From JAGPFW01 sp964535155 (lineage in GTDB: Bacteria > Patescibacteriota > WWE3 > UBA101185 > UBA10185), in assembly GCA_964535155.1 (NCBI GenBank), contig CAZHSR010000022.1, positions 1-15,094 on the forward strand: a stretch of DNA of 15,094 nucleotides, given 5' to 3'. Positions within the stretch are counted from its first letter, which is position 1. Each line of letters opens with the position of its first letter. Below the pieces are notes generated by a model, which made no database searches, was not told the origin of the DNA, and was given only the letters and a program-made list of their open reading frames with translations. Shown piece after piece: positions 14,654 through 15,094 of the stretch. The position numbers were made by a program, and so were the translations under genes.

Positions 14654-15010
14654 ATGTTAGGAACAAGTAAAAAAATAACAAAATTAAATAGAACAAAAAG
14701 AACTAGAGCCCCTATTGAAGGTACAGCACAAAGACCTCGATTGAGCGTTTTTAGATCTAATAAATACATTTATGGTCAACTTATTGATGATACAAAGGGA
14801 AAAACACTTGTTACAATTGATCCTTTGGTTAAAGCAACTCACGAAAAAGCCAAAAAAATTGATGCTGCTTTTGAATTAGGTAAGGAGATGGCAAAGATGG
14901 CAAAGGGAAAAAAAATAGAAGCAGTGATTTTTGATAAAGGCCCTTATAAGTATCATGGGAGAGTAAAAAGTTTTGCTGACGGAGCCAGAGAAGGAGGCTT
15001 AGTTTTTTAA
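14654..15010 (+). CDS. rplR: 50S ribosomal protein L18
   Basis: 5S rRNA-binding protein of the central protuberance. 118 residues. Blocks: RTKRTRAPIEGTAQRPRLSV (15-34), FRSNKYIYGQLIDDTKGKTL, and the C-terminal YKYHGRVKSFADGAREGGL. The usual FDRGGYxYHGRV reads FDKGPYKYHGRV here. Shine-Dalgarno AAGGA (14645-14649) lies four bases upstream, in the 14-base spacer after rplF, the longest gap in the spc part. Confidence 0.97.
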   Translation: MLGTSKKITKLNRTKRTRAPIEGTAQRPRLSVFRSNKYIYGQLIDDTKGKTLVTIDPLVKATHEKAKKIDAAFELGKEMAKMAKGKKIEAVIFDKGPYKYHGRVKSFADGAREGGLVF

Positions 15011-15011
15011 T

Positions 15012-15094
15012 ATGGCAGGAAGAGAAAAACCTTTTAAACAGGAAAGTGAGTTTGAAGAAAAAGTTGTAGAAATAAAAAGAGTCTCTAAAAAGAC
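15012..15094 (+). CDS. rpsE: 30S ribosomal protein S5, 3' part outside window
   Basis: The window ends after 27 codons. The translation MAGREKPFKQESEFEEKVVE then IKRVSKK matches the start of S5, whose conserved N-terminal block is EFEExVVxIxRVxK just before the double-stranded RNA-binding domain. S5 also follows L18 in the standard spc order. S5 acts at the mRNA entry channel with S3 and S4. It starts one base after the rplR stop. Confidence 0.92.
   Translation, partial: MAGREKPFKQESEFEEKVVEIKRVSKK

Overview
The window is 15.1 kb of very compact bacterial core-translation DNA, all coding on the + strand. It runs from the 3' part of rpoC through complete rpsL-rpsG-fusA-tuf (str cluster), then rpsJ-rplC-rplD-rplW-rplB-rpsS-rplV-rpsC-rplP-rpmC-rpsQ (S10 cluster), then rplN-rplX-rplE-rpsN-rpsH-rplF-rplR (spc cluster), and ends in the first 27 codons of rpsE. 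No mobile element, CRISPR array, tRNA, rRNA or accessory gene is visible, and no gene-free stretch exceeds 125 bases.

The DNA is AT-rich, genes abut or overlap by a few bases, and the proteins are lean and divergent in places. rpoC, str, S10 and spc genes are fused into one array. RpoC shows no large insertion in its trigger loop, S12 carries the roughly 13-residue insertion also seen in low-GC Gram-positives, and S14 is the short zinc type. Together this fits a member of the Candidate Phyla Radiation (Patescibacteria), possibly near Microgenomates/Katanobacteria. That placement is inference from protein character only. TGA is used as a genuine stop (rpsL) and no frame contains an internal TGA, so the TGA=Gly code of Gracilibacteria/Absconditabacteria does not apply.

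Layout: 1-2979 rpoC (5' end missing); 2981-5967 rpsL, rpsG and fusA nearly gapless; 5968-6072 a 105-base spacer with a possible extended -10 promoter; 6073-7263 tuf; 7282-7307 an intrinsic terminator; 7321-7644 rpsJ; 7645-7769 a 125-base spacer with the best promoter candidate in the window and an 11-bp interrupted hairpin; 7770-15010 eighteen genes, rplC to rplR, with spacers of at most 14 bases; 15012-15094 the start of rpsE. All products serve transcription (beta' subunit) or the ribosome (small- and large-subunit proteins, EF-G, EF-Tu), so the whole window is growth-rate machinery.

The clearest oddity is ribosomal protein L3 (rplC). At 145 residues it lacks about 63 residues of the usual central segment while both flanks stay recognisable. 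Next are the terminator/promoter arrangement that isolates rpsJ, a natural Arg in S12 where streptomycin-sensitive bacteria carry Lys, a Lys/Glu-rich tail on L24, an altered L2 loop around HPHGG, and a strong preference for T (often TAT) just before start codons. I do not see a new multi-gene system; this is a conserved housekeeping region with lineage-specific peculiarities.
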